Shown piece after piece: positions 1-9,369 of a stretch of 64,000 nt of DNA. This stretch comes from Clostridium sp. CAG:609. Lineage in GTDB: Bacteria; Bacillota_I; Bacilli_A; RF39; UBA660. Positions within the stretch are counted from its first letter, which is position 1. Every line of letters begins with the position of its first letter. The stretch spans positions 39,201 through 103,200 of the forward strand of contig FR903536.1 of NCBI GenBank assembly GCA_000438075.1. Reading direction: 5' to 3'. The translations under genes were made by a program, and so were the position numbers. A model generated the notes under the pieces. It saw nothing but the letters and a program-made list of their open reading frames with translations, ran no database searches and was not told where the DNA came from.

Positions 1-658
1 GTACTAAATTTTCATCTAAGGCATTACACCATTCATCAGCAACTCCAAGTTTAACACTCTTTTTACCTCTTTCTTCATTAGTTTCGGTAATAACTACTCT
101 ACTAGCACCTTCAAGTTTAGCAAACATCGCACTAACAAGTCCAATGATTCCACCACCAATAACAAGTACATCATCACCAACAGCAATTCTTCCTAAATGA
201 GCAGCATGAAGACCTACCGCAACAGGTTCAACCATGGCAACTTCTTCATCCATCATATCATCTGGGACTTTAATAACCATATCACTATGTACTGCAATTC
301 TACTTGTAAGTCCACCTGGATTATTTATAGATAAACCAACAGCTTCATTCCATGTTTGACTACAATATTGAACCTCACCCTTACGACAAGCTTCACATTT
401 ACCACATGGAGAAATAGGAAGTGCAGTAACTCTATCACCAACTTCAAGATCTAATCTATCTCCTGGATCTACTACTCTACCACAAAACTCATGTCCCATA
501 ACAAGACCTTTAGGTTCTCCATTTACCCAATTATGAATATCAGAACCACAAATACCAGTTTTAATAACATCAATAATTACTTTACTTCCATCAGCAACTG
601 GTTCATTTATTTCTTTAATTTCAAATTGTTTAACGCCTTTAATTACACAAGCTCTCAC
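1..658 (-). CDS. Zinc-dependent alcohol dehydrogenase (MDR family), C-terminus cut by window edge
   Basis: Medium-chain NAD(P)-dependent dehydrogenase of the sorbitol/threonine/butanediol dehydrogenase type. Translating the minus strand gives a GxCGSD motif (catalytic zinc Cys), a GHE motif and the four-Cys structural zinc loop (CGKCEAC...C), then a GGGIIG Rossmann turn, in the normal order. About 219 residues are visible and the rest lies beyond position 1. AAGGAG at 673-668 abuts an ATG at 667 but sits 9 nt before the in-frame GTG at 658, so I take the GTG. The exact polyol or alcohol substrate cannot be read from the sequence. Confidence 0.9.
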   Translation of the reverse strand, partial: MRACVIKGVKQFEIKEINEPVADGSKVIIDVIKTGICGSDIHNWVNGEPKGLVMGHEFCGRVVDPGDRLDLEVGDRVTALPISPCGKCEACRKGEVQYCSQTWNEAVGLSINNPGGLTSRIAVHSDMVIKVPDDMMDEEVAMVEPVAVGLHAAHLGRIAVGDDVLVIGGGIIGLVSAMFAKLEGASRVVITETNEERGKKSVKLGVADEWCNALDENLV

Positions 659-745
659 TAACAACATCTCCTTACTATCTCGATTATACCATTTTTTTGC
701 AAAAATTACACTATAAAACAAAAAGAATTTACAAATTAATGTAAA

Positions 746-1570
746 TTACTTCTTAGTTACTACCACATGTGGATATGGAATTTCAATATTTTCTTCATCA
801 AATCTTTTCTTAATAACATAATTTAATTTATACATATTATCATATACATCACTATTATCTTTACCCCAAACCCAAGCTCTTAAACTAATACTTGAATCAT
901 TCCAACTAGCAACTCTAACCTTTGGAAACTCAACATCTTTATTTATACCTTTTTTACTTGGTTTATATAATTTTTTCATTTCATCTTTAAGTATACTAAC
1001 AGCTTTATCTATATCAGATTCATAAGAAATTGAATAATCCACTAACTTTACATTTTCATTATCTTTATAGTTAAAATTTTCAATAATATAGGAATTCATT
1101 TGACAATTTGGTATAATAACTCTTCTATTATTGATTGTTCTAATAATGGTATGTCTCATTGTTATATCTTCAACTGTACCACTAACTCCTTGCATTGAAC
1201 ACTCAATAAAGTCTCCAACCTCATATGCATCCCCAATAACTAAAGCTAAACTTCCAAAGAAATTCTTCATACTCTCTTGAGCAGCAAGACCTAAAACTAC
1301 AGATCCAATTCCTAGTCCTGATAACACAGTTATTGAAAACTTATGAAAGGCATCAAATTGTTCTAAACAAAGAAGTACCATCAAAGAATAAAGTATTAAC
1401 TTCTTAATTCTTTTAATAAACATAAGTAATGTCGTTACATTCTTTTTTCTTTTTCTTCTTATTGTTCTATTTATTAATTCATCTAAAACTCTATTAACAA
1501 CTACAATTATTGCAACAATTACAACAATGCTTATAAATTTATCTAAGTATTTATCTAAAAAATCCTTCAT
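746..1570 (-). CDS. Small-conductance mechanosensitive channel (MscS family)
   Basis: Membrane channel that releases solutes on hypo-osmotic shock. It has hydrophobic helices at about residues 11-33 and 50-70 and a Gly/Ala-rich pore helix at about 80-112 (SGLGIGSVVLGLAAQ, then FFGSLAL). A beta domain follows with the family pattern GDFIE...G.VEDI..R.T.I...NNR..IIPN. At 274 residues it is a normal short MscS. An ATG start follows a GGTGG-like RBS. It stands alone between the dehydrogenase and a divergent gene. Confidence 0.93.
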   Translation of the reverse strand: MKDFLDKYLDKFISIVVIVAIIVVVNRVLDELINRTIRRKRKKNVTTLLMFIKRIKKLILYSLMVLLCLEQFDAFHKFSITVLSGLGIGSVVLGLAAQESMKNFFGSLALVIGDAYEVGDFIECSMQGVSGTVEDITMRHTIIRTINNRRVIIPNCQMNSYIIENFNYKDNENVKLVDYSISYESDIDKAVSILKDEMKKLYKPSKKGINKDVEFPKVRVASWNDSSISLRAWVWGKDNSDVYDNMYKLNYVIKKRFDEENIEIPYPHVVVTKK

Positions 1571-1660
1571 CTTATCACCACCTTAATAATACCACATAAC
1601 TAAATAATTTGCAATTTTTTTAGAATATGATATAATAATAAACCATCAAGGAGGTATCCA

Positions 1661-2407
1661 ATGAATTATTTAAGTATTGGCACAAAATATATATCAAAAA
1701 GCCTATTCCAACCAATAAAAAATGGTAATGGTTTTAAGCCCTACGGAGGTATCTGGGCAACAATACACAATAAAGAATACAAAAACTATAATGAATGGAT
1801 GGACTATGTTATATTAAATCCATATATATTATTTAACGTATACAAAGATAATCCCTTAGAAATACCTGCAGTTTATCTAACACTAAAAGAAAACACAAGT
1901 ATATTTAAATTAAATGATAAAGAAGCCCTGGATTATCTTCTTAAAACTTATCCATTAAATAACTGGATAGATTTTGAAAAACTTACACAAAACTATGACG
2001 GTATTTATATAGATATTTTAGAACTAGCCAGATGTACAACCAAAGAACAATTTAACAATTTATTATCTTACTCAGTTAATACATTAATACTATTTAATCC
2101 AGATTGCATAGATTATTATCAAAAGACTACAATAAAAATAGACTCCTTAAATTTTGACCCAGCATCTCTTGAAATGGGATACACAATAAATATTGATGAT
2201 AATCATGAAACAATCGGATTAGAAAATACTGATATAATTAATTTACTTGAAAGAATAAAAAAATATATCAAAGATAATAACTTACCATATGATATAAACA
2301 GTTTTCTAAAACTTGAACAAGTATTTAAAAATGATATAAACAAAACTGATATTCCTATTCCAAAAAAAGAAGCTTTACTAATTAGAAAAGCTTTCCACAG
2401 TATTTAA
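1661..2407 (+). CDS. Hypothetical protein with N-terminal GGIWA motif
   Basis: A 248-residue soluble protein with no signal peptide or membrane segment. I do not recognise its function. The N-terminus (SLFQPIKN...KPYGGIWAT...W) resembles a group of phage and firmicute hypothetical proteins with a GG(L/I)W motif, but I cannot name the family with certainty. A strong AAGGAGG lies just before the ATG. Its stop overlaps the end of the convergent TVP38-type gene by 4 bp. It is one of few plus-strand genes here and is probably monocistronic. Confidence 0.75.
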   Translation: MNYLSIGTKYISKSLFQPIKNGNGFKPYGGIWATIHNKEYKNYNEWMDYVILNPYILFNVYKDNPLEIPAVYLTLKENTSIFKLNDKEALDYLLKTYPLNNWIDFEKLTQNYDGIYIDILELARCTTKEQFNNLLSYSVNTLILFNPDCIDYYQKTTIKIDSLNFDPASLEMGYTINIDDNHETIGLENTDIINLLERIKKYIKDNNLPYDINSFLKLEQVFKNDINKTDIPIPKKEALLIRKAFHSI

Positions 2408-2988
2408 TCAATTTTAAATACTTTTTTTATGATTAAACTAACTAAATAAGCAACAACCATCATCACAATAACAGTTATAATACTTCTTGGATTATGTAAG
2501 CTCTCAAGAAGACCAGTACCCACAACTCCCCAGAAATATACTAAAAATATTTTACTTATCAATATAGCTATACTAAACTTTTTAAAATCCATATTACAAA
2601 TACCTGCAGCAATATTAACCATAAAAGCTGGTGTAAATGGAATAGCAAGTATTACAGTTACTTTACTTAAACTTAAATTTTCAATATAACTCATCCATTT
2701 AGTTAATAAATCAACATTCTTTATTTTTTTTAATACCCAATTTCTAAGAAACTTTTTAACTAAAAAATAAGATAAGAAACAACCAATGCATGTACATATC
2801 CATGAAATAATAAAACCAACTAACTTTCCATATGCAACAAAATTAAGAGTAATAAACACAAACAATGGAAGTGGTGGTATTATACTTTCTAAAATAATAA
2901 AGACACATCCCAGAAGTGGTCCATAAACTCCTAATGCATCTATTGTATTCATAACAAATATATAAAAACTATTAAATAATTCACTCAT
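2404..2988 (-). CDS. TVP38/TMEM64 (VTT-domain) membrane protein
   Basis: Polytopic membrane protein of the VTT/DedA-like superfamily, whose members are implicated in lipid scrambling or small-molecule handling. Visible signs are several hydrophobic helices, a conserved E...PP.P segment near the N-terminus (ESIIPPLPLF), and the F.PA...N..AG loop (PFTPAFMVNIAAGI) in the second half. The reading frame is open to 3015, but AAGAGGT 5 nt before the ATG at 2988 favours that start (MSELF..., 194 aa). It converges with the preceding hypothetical gene. Confidence 0.85.
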   Translation of the reverse strand: MSELFNSFYIFVMNTIDALGVYGPLLGCVFIILESIIPPLPLFVFITLNFVAYGKLVGFIISWICTCIGCFLSYFLVKKFLRNWVLKKIKNVDLLTKWMSYIENLSLSKVTVILAIPFTPAFMVNIAAGICNMDFKKFSIAILISKIFLVYFWGVVGTGLLESLHNPRSIITVIVMMVVAYLVSLIIKKVFKID

Positions 2989-3035
2989 AAAATACCTCTT
3001 TATATATTTTACCACAAAATACTAAAAATACAATT

Positions 3036-3290
3036 TTATTTAACAACTTGTGTTACATCATAACCCAAATACTCTAGATAAGCAACAACTTTTCTACTCA
3101 AAGTACCTTTACTACATATAATATAATATTTCTTTTTATAATCAAGTAACATTTTATAATTCATAAGTAATTTATCTGCATATATATTAATACTTCCAGG
3201 TGTTGGATCATCTTTATAATCCAAAGGATGCTTAACATCAATTAAAATACCCAAGTTACTATTATACTCACTTAAATTAATTCTCTTCAT
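3036..3290 (-). CDS. Small rhodanese-domain protein
   Basis: An 84-residue, single-domain rhodanese-like protein that could carry sulfane sulfur as a persulfide. It shows the N-terminal LIDV...Y motif, a shortened middle with PGSINI, and an active-site loop with Cys59 (CSKGTLSR) followed by the helix of the Y.L...GY.V pattern. It lies between the TVP38 gene and the virD4-like gene on the same strand. No obvious strong RBS is seen. Confidence 0.85.
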   Translation of the reverse strand: MKRINLSEYNSNLGILIDVKHPLDYKDDPTPGSINIYADKLLMNYKMLLDYKKKYYIICSKGTLSRKVVAYLEYLGYDVTQVVK

Positions 3291-3326
3291 AATATCACAA
3301 TATATATTATGAATAATTATACCAAA

Positions 3327-3346
3327 AGAAAAAGGCTTTACGCCTA
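3327..3346 (-). terminator. Short hairpin terminator after virD4-like gene
   Basis: On the minus strand the virD4 stop codon runs into GGCG-TAAA-GCC followed by TTTTTC. The stem is short (4-5 bp), so efficiency is uncertain. Confidence 0.5.
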
Positions 3347-5491
3347 TTCATCTCCAAAGAAATCATCAAAGAATTCATCATCACTAACAACTGAATCATC
3401 AATTACTTTACTATCTTTATCAACATTAATAACTGGTGATGCTGGTAATACTTCTTCAGGTTCAACAATCTCTAATTGTTTTTCTTCATGTTTTTCTGGA
3501 ATCTTATCTACTTCAGGTAACAAATCATCTTTCTTAACTGGCTGTTCTTCTTTAACTTCTTTCTTCATAGCTTCTTGTCTATCAAGTTCTTTAAATTTTT
3601 CATCTAAATCTTTAAGCATACTATCTATATCCATATCACTTATACTAGGTCTAGATGGAGCACTTCCAAAATTAGGCATTCCCATTCCTTGAGAAAATGG
3701 ACTAAATCCCATTCCCATATCAATCGGTCTAAACGGATTATTATTTTGAAAATTATTACCTTCTTCAGACATCTTTTTATTTCTTTGTTCCATAACAAAT
3801 TCTTTTAAATCAAAAATCTGTACTTCTCTTTTTGCTCTAGTTGGATATTCTTCTTCTCTTCTTTCAATACCCCATTCCATTTTAAAATCAGGTTCTAACT
3901 TAGTTCTAAATGGACTAGTTCTAAGTCTAATGATTATTGCTTCGAATAACTTCATCTTTTGCAAATCAGTAATCGTAATAAGTGGTCTAGTTGCATTTTT
4001 ATCTTTTTCATCAGTTACTTTAACCTCACCACACATCTTACTTATTTCTTCCAAAGCCTTCATTTCTGTACTTATTAAGTAAACTATATTACCACAATTA
4101 CCTTTAATAATTTCTGCTACATTATCACCATATACATCATTTAATTGAGCAAAGTTTTGAATAATAAATGTAAATCTAATGTCTCTGCTTCGAGCAGCTG
4201 ACACCATAGCATCAACATCTTTAAGTGGTGGCATATTTGCAAATTCATCTAATATAAAATTAGTTCTTACAGGAAGTTTACCACCATTTTCTTGAGCAGC
4301 ATCAATTAATGTTTCATAACATTGTTTAATAAATATTGTCATTAATGAGTGATATGTCTTTTTTTCATCATGAATAATCATAAATACAGCAGTCTTACCA
4401 TTACCAATATCTTTCATATCAAAATCACTATATGAAAGCATTTCACTCAAAGCTTCACCTGTTGAGAAATTTCTTATCTTTTGTCTAAATGTTGCAAGCA
4501 AACCACCCTTTGTATCATTCGGTGCATTAATAGTACTTGATGCAAACATATAAGCATTAGATTTTTCACCTTTCATACCAAAGTATTCTTTAATATAATT
4601 ACTAGTTGCATACCTTTCTTCCCCAACTGTACTCATTACATTTATACTATTTAAATTAACTTCTTCTTCCTTACCATCTTGAAATAACCCTAAAGCTAAA
4701 CCAGAAAAATAATCTGCTGCTGACTTTTCCCAGAAATCAGATTCATTCTTATTTGATGGATCATACAAAATATTTAAAGCAACGTCGTTTAATAATTCAA
4801 TAGCTTTATCTGGATTACCAGCTCTATAATATTTAAATGGTAATGTTAATGGATTCCATGAATTACCACGATTAGGTTCTCTGAAGTTTAATACAATTAT
4901 TTTATAACCTTTTTCTTTCAAATAACTAGCACTATACTTATATATTTCCCCTTTTGGGTCAGTGATAATCATTGATTCGCCTTTTTTAGCAAGTAAATTA
5001 ACCATAGGTTTAACAACAGTTTGAGTTTTACCACTACCTGTAGACCCAATAACTAAGTTATGATATTCTCCATTATCAACCCACATTTCCTTACCATTAT
5101 TTATAAGAGGTATTCCTGCAGCATCTAATGTATCAGCCAAAGGATCAACCCTTTCAATCCCAGATTGTTCTTTAATATCCTTATCCTTTGCCCAACTTGA
5201 ATAACCATCACTAGATTTTTTCTTTAAAATAATACCAAATCCACCATCTTTATCTTTCTTAAATATATAAGAAGAAACACTTGTAAAAATACCAACTAAA
5301 GATATAATAAATAAAATTAATGTCGCAGCAATATACTTCGGTGTAAAAGCTAAAAATGGAAGTAACCCATAAAATGTACCATCTGTTGATAATGAAACAA
5401 AATTAAGTACAGCTATTGCACACAAATAAAGAAGTAATCCACAATAAACTACAAACAACAAAAAATCTTTTGGTTCAACTTTAAACTTCAT
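3344..5491 (-). CDS. VirD4/TraG-type type IV secretion coupling ATPase
   Basis: Hexameric inner-membrane ATPase that in known systems recruits DNA or protein substrate to a type IV channel. Two hydrophobic helices (about 10-33 and 46-78) are followed by Walker A GSTGSGKT (149-156), DPKGE (178-182) and Walker B LDEFANMPP (414-422), with a downstream IIQNFAQL sensor segment, as in TraG/VirD4 proteins. Residues from about 575 form a Met/Pro-rich then strongly acidic low-complexity tail ending in a DDEFFDDFFGDE patch, which is unusual. It is the last gene of the secretion cluster, separated from the rest by a weak terminator. Confidence 0.95.
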   Translation of the reverse strand: MKFKVEPKDFLLFVVYCGLLLYLCAIAVLNFVSLSTDGTFYGLLPFLAFTPKYIAATLILFIISLVGIFTSVSSYIFKKDKDGGFGIILKKKSSDGYSSWAKDKDIKEQSGIERVDPLADTLDAAGIPLINNGKEMWVDNGEYHNLVIGSTGSGKTQTVVKPMVNLLAKKGESMIITDPKGEIYKYSASYLKEKGYKIIVLNFREPNRGNSWNPLTLPFKYYRAGNPDKAIELLNDVALNILYDPSNKNESDFWEKSAADYFSGLALGLFQDGKEEEVNLNSINVMSTVGEERYATSNYIKEYFGMKGEKSNAYMFASSTINAPNDTKGGLLATFRQKIRNFSTGEALSEMLSYSDFDMKDIGNGKTAVFMIIHDEKKTYHSLMTIFIKQCYETLIDAAQENGGKLPVRTNFILDEFANMPPLKDVDAMVSAARSRDIRFTFIIQNFAQLNDVYGDNVAEIIKGNCGNIVYLISTEMKALEEISKMCGEVKVTDEKDKNATRPLITITDLQKMKLFEAIIIRLRTSPFRTKLEPDFKMEWGIERREEEYPTRAKREVQIFDLKEFVMEQRNKKMSEEGNNFQNNNPFRPIDMGMGFSPFSQGMGMPNFGSAPSRPSISDMDIDSMLKDLDEKFKELDRQEAMKKEVKEEQPVKKDDLLPEVDKIPEKHEEKQLEIVEPEEVLPASPVINVDKDSKVIDDSVVSDDEFFDDFFGDE

Positions 5492-5578
5492 AATATTCTT
5501 CCTTTCATTTCTTAAATCCTATTTTACCAAATTTCTAACAAAAAGTCATTACTTTTCAAAAAAATTTTTCAAAAATAA

Positions 5579-5600
5579 AAAGTGTATATTTCAACACTTT
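5579..5600 (-). terminator. Hairpin terminator overlapping the end of the 5599 gene
   Basis: Minus strand AAAGTGT-loop-ACACTTT followed by TTATTTTTG. The stem starts at the stop codon. It separates the upstream secretion operon from virD4, at least partly. Confidence 0.55.
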
Positions 5601-6375
5601 AATCTTGTATAACAATTTCATACTTTTTACTATCTTTATTATATTGATACATTATATTACCCGTCTTATTAACATTACTAAAATATCCTTTTTCTATAAT
5701 TATATTATTAACACTTTTGCCATTAATATCAACTACAGCTTTTATTGAATACAAAGGTTCTTCATAAAAATTATCATTAGTTACATCATCATTTTTAAGT
5801 ACATAAACACTACCATTAAATACAACATATAATAAACTAAAATAACTATTTAATTCTTCATCCATAATATTTGTTACGTAAATAATACTATCCATTATTC
5901 CATTATTATCTAAATCAATATTAACTTTTTCATATTTATTAATATCATCTATACCAATACTTTTATTTAATATACCATTAATTACATTTAAATCATTACT
6001 ATCAATATCAACTTTATTAATATTTATTACTCGACCTAAATTTTTACTAAAACCAATTAATAAACCATCATAAGTAATTAGATTACTACCATCAAATAAG
6101 TTCCATACATTACCTAATTTATATGTATAAAAACCACTATAAACATTATTAATATATGTTTCTAAATTAGTATTATCTATTAAACTATTATTAGATTTAA
6201 TCCATGACCCATTATATCCCCAGATACTTTCATTATTAATAATCATATAACTATATTCTTTTGAATCATTCGGATTATTACTATTACTCTCATTGTTTTT
6301 AAAAAGCACAAACACAACAAGTAATATAACAACCAATCCACCAATAATAATAACAGGTACTTTTTTATTCATCAT
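5599..6375 (-). CDS. Membrane-anchored protein of unknown function in the T4SS locus
   Basis: About 258 residues: an N-terminal uncleaved anchor (VIIIGGLVVILLVVFVLF) and a long Asn/Asp/Ser-rich extracytoplasmic domain. I do not recognise a family. The domain is rich in beta-prone segments and contains an EF-hand-like DLDNNGIMD stretch that may only reflect composition. The frame opens at 6381; AAAAAGG lies about 6 nt before the ATG at 6375 and 9 nt before the ATG at 6372. It starts directly after the hydrolase gene, so it is probably an accessory or surface part of the same machine. Confidence 0.7.
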   Translation of the reverse strand: MMNKKVPVIIIGGLVVILLVVFVLFKNNESNSNNPNDSKEYSYMIINNESIWGYNGSWIKSNNSLIDNTNLETYINNVYSGFYTYKLGNVWNLFDGSNLITYDGLLIGFSKNLGRVININKVDIDSNDLNVINGILNKSIGIDDINKYEKVNIDLDNNGIMDSIIYVTNIMDEELNSYFSLLYVVFNGSVYVLKNDDVTNDNFYEEPLYSIKAVVDINGKSVNNIIIEKGYFSNVNKTGNIMYQYNKDSKKYEIVIQD

Positions 6376-6386
6376 TACCATCCTTT

Positions 6387-9347
6387 TTATCTAGTTTTAT
6401 AAGCAACTACTTGATCTACATATTTAACATCTAATGTTGATACTTTACCACCACTTGGATCTTTACCAGTTATAATATCTCCACTAACACTAGTAACTGC
6501 TATATAATGTCCTCTTTTATGAGCATCATTTATAAAATGAACTAAAACAATATTATTATTTATATTATATTTATTAATAACACCCAATTTAGCACTATTT
6601 GAATAACTTCCAATTCTACTTTCATTACCAATTAATGAAACATTCGGAGCTGCTTTTGTTATCGCCACACATGACCAATTAATTGCACCCTTATCAGTAA
6701 AACAACTTCCTTCATTTAATACATCTAGGAACTTCCCAGCATCAAAATCAGGTATCGTAGTTTCAGTACCACTACAAGTAATTCCCATTGCTAAAGATGT
6801 AACAGCACATCCAGAATCACCCATTGTAAGACGTGACTTACCTAAATGTTTTGATTTCCATCTACTATCCCCTTGAGCATAATAAGTACATGCTTGTGAG
6901 AAATTTTCACATAAATCATCAGTTAAATTAAACATTGCATTTCTTTGACTAGCCATTTTTTCCACTTGCCACATTGAATATGCAAGTTGATCTTCATCTG
7001 TTGTTTGAACACAATTAGAACCACTACAAGTTTTATCTTTACTACATGCCGCAGATACAACACCACTTCTTGCATAAGACATATATTTATTTATATAATC
7101 ATAATAATAACATCCACCAGTACCAGCATCACCTGGATTATACCAATAACTTCCTATATAAGCATATTTATTCATCATTGAACTTAAAGAATCATACTTC
7201 TTTATTGTGTTAATAAAACCTAGTACACCATCACTAAATGAACTATATGATGCACACTTAGAAAGACTTTGACCATTATAACAAGCTATACCCCAATAAT
7301 TATTATAACTTTCATATCCTTTTGATGCTGGACTATAACCTTCTAAATGAGCTCTTACTACAACAAGTTCAGGATTAATTCCATTACTTACAGCTAAATC
7401 ATATATTGTACCAGCATTATCTTTAAATACAGATGCTGCTTTAGTACTCTTATTAGCATAGTAAGATTCAACTTTACTAATAAAATCTGATTTACTCAAA
7501 CTTGTTGAACTTATTGACATTGCTTCACAAGCATTACTTTCAGTATTTTCTGTATAAATAAATTCGCAATGATCAGCTAAATTATATATTTTATAATTAC
7601 TACTTACACTAGATGCAGTATCTATAGTATTTAACATACTCTTATATATTTTTTTATAATCATTATTTTCATAATAAATACCTTCCCTATAATCAGTTAT
7701 TTCATAATTAATTCTAACAAACTTTAAATTTGTTAAACCAGAACTATTTATTAAACCTTCCAAAGTATTATTAAAATTATTTATATCTATATTTTGAATA
7801 CCAGCTTCAATTTGTTCAACAGGTCCTAGTGATATAACAGTAATATTATTATTACTCCATTCCCCATTAGCTAGCTCATAATACTTATTATAATATTCTT
7901 GTGGATTATTTAAATTAACATCATGAAGCCCCATCCATATAATTATATTGTAATTAACTCCGTCTTTCATTTTATTATTGATACCCATAATACCACCATC
8001 TGTACTATTAGTATCTTCTGCAGAAAAAGTTCCATTACCAACTAACCAATCATAACCATATCCAACACCATACACACTTTTCTTTTTACTCACAATACCA
8101 TATTGAACCATTCTATATAGTTGTGAATCTCCCAAAAATAAGGTATCAGAATAAATATGTTGAACTTCTCCACCTAAATTATCATATATCAAACTTAATA
8201 TACTATTATAACTATTTTTTTCAAATGATTTAATTTGTTCTAACTTATTTTCATCTAACATTAATGAATTAGACAATGATAAATTAGTTATTTCATCACT
8301 ATAAATACTAGATAAATACAAATAATTTTCTATATCACTATATAAATCTTCATATTCTTCTGGATAATTTTCATTATATCCATATGAACATGTATCTAAA
8401 TAAACATCTTTAATCGCATTATTATAATTACCTATACTTAAAGCATTAGTTTTTACAATAATCATTATAGCTTTTAAAGCATCATCAGAATAACTTACGT
8501 TACCTACTAAAGATGCGGTTGTACCCAACACATATTTTTTTAAATCTAATGTTTTTTCTTCTTCAGTATCACATACATTTAAATGAACAGGAGCGGAATT
8601 AAAATCACATTCTTGACTAAAATATCCATTATTAGTTTCACCCCCCATTAACATTAAAAGTATTATAATAAATAAAATAAATAAACCAAAAACAAGTAAT
8701 ATCCATGGATTAGCTGCTATAAAAGCAACAATCTTCTTTTTTGCTACAGATGCCATAACTTTAGCTTTTTCTTTAGCAACTTTTTTTACAGCATTAGTAC
8801 CCTTTTTAACTTCACTCTTTGCCTTATTTTTTAAAGCTTCTCCGGGATGCATCATATTATATGCATTTGCTTTAGCATCATCAACTTTATTAACTAAAGC
8901 ATTCTTCTTAGCATTAGCATAATTTAAATTATCTAACACTCTATCCATCTTAGTCTTAGGTTTTAACACATTCCCTTCGCTAGAAGATGTCTTAACATTT
9001 CTTTTTCTTTCTTCATTTAATTTATTAGCTTTTTTATTTAATTCATCTTGTCTATCTTTATAATAATTCTTATCATATACTCCATCTTTATTCTTAGCTT
9101 GATCATATTGTCTTTGACCAAACTTTTCATTTCTAACAGATGGAATTTCATCCATAGTCTGTGGCTCAACCACTTGACTATTGTACTCAATTTGTTCATC
9201 AAGTACCCTTTCTAATTCATCTAAATCATTTATATCATGCAAACCAACTTGAGAAGCAATTGTTCTCAAGTTGTCTAATTGGGAATCACTATTTCCTATA
9301 TCTAAACCTAATTTCTTAGCTTTTTCTATAATTCTATCCGTTTGCAT
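6387..9347 (-). CDS. Composite T4SS wall hydrolase: TM, SpoIID-like, SGNH-like, glucosaminidase and C39-like modules
   Basis: A 986-residue protein with a cytoplasmic basic N-terminus (1-205), one membrane helix (about 206-235) and a large external part. Residues about 265-300 resemble SpoIID (LKKYVLG...ALKAIMIIVKTNAL) without its Glu. Residues 401-575 look like an SGNH hydrolase with GDSQ (Ser408) and GLHD (473-476), but no DxxH is evident near 560-575. Residues 619-760 match a beta-N-acetylglucosaminidase (AHLEG with Glu669, NNYWGIACYNG). Residues 820-986 match a C39-like peptidase with Cys847 (GDSGCAVTSLAMG), His947 and Asp963. In Gram-positive conjugation systems this position is held by a VirB1-like wall hydrolase. 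The four-module arrangement is unusual. Confidence 0.85.
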   Translation of the reverse strand: MQTDRIIEKAKKLGLDIGNSDSQLDNLRTIASQVGLHDINDLDELERVLDEQIEYNSQVVEPQTMDEIPSVRNEKFGQRQYDQAKNKDGVYDKNYYKDRQDELNKKANKLNEERKRNVKTSSSEGNVLKPKTKMDRVLDNLNYANAKKNALVNKVDDAKANAYNMMHPGEALKNKAKSEVKKGTNAVKKVAKEKAKVMASVAKKKIVAFIAANPWILLVFGLFILFIIILLMLMGGETNNGYFSQECDFNSAPVHLNVCDTEEEKTLDLKKYVLGTTASLVGNVSYSDDALKAIMIIVKTNALSIGNYNNAIKDVYLDTCSYGYNENYPEEYEDLYSDIENYLYLSSIYSDEITNLSLSNSLMLDENKLEQIKSFEKNSYNSILSLIYDNLGGEVQHIYSDTLFLGDSQLYRMVQYGIVSKKKSVYGVGYGYDWLVGNGTFSAEDTNSTDGGIMGINNKMKDGVNYNIIIWMGLHDVNLNNPQEYYNKYYELANGEWSNNNITVISLGPVEQIEAGIQNIDINNFNNTLEGLINSSGLTNLKFVRINYEITDYREGIYYENNDYKKIYKSMLNTIDTASSVSSNYKIYNLADHCEFIYTENTESNACEAMSISSTSLSKSDFISKVESYYANKSTKAASVFKDNAGTIYDLAVSNGINPELVVVRAHLEGYSPASKGYESYNNYWGIACYNGQSLSKCASYSSFSDGVLGFINTIKKYDSLSSMMNKYAYIGSYWYNPGDAGTGGCYYYDYINKYMSYARSGVVSAACSKDKTCSGSNCVQTTDEDQLAYSMWQVEKMASQRNAMFNLTDDLCENFSQACTYYAQGDSRWKSKHLGKSRLTMGDSGCAVTSLAMGITCSGTETTIPDFDAGKFLDVLNEGSCFTDKGAINWSCVAITKAAPNVSLIGNESRIGSYSNSAKLGVINKYNINNNIVLVHFINDAHKRGHYIAVTSVSGDIITGKDPSGGKVSTLDVKYVDQVVAYKTR

Positions 9348-9369
9348 AAAACCACCTCAAATGAGGATA

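Noticed and set aside
6987..7181. Small plus-strand ORF inside the hydrolase gene
   Set aside because: Low-complexity Thr/Ile-rich shadow frame of the minus-strand gene, without an RBS.
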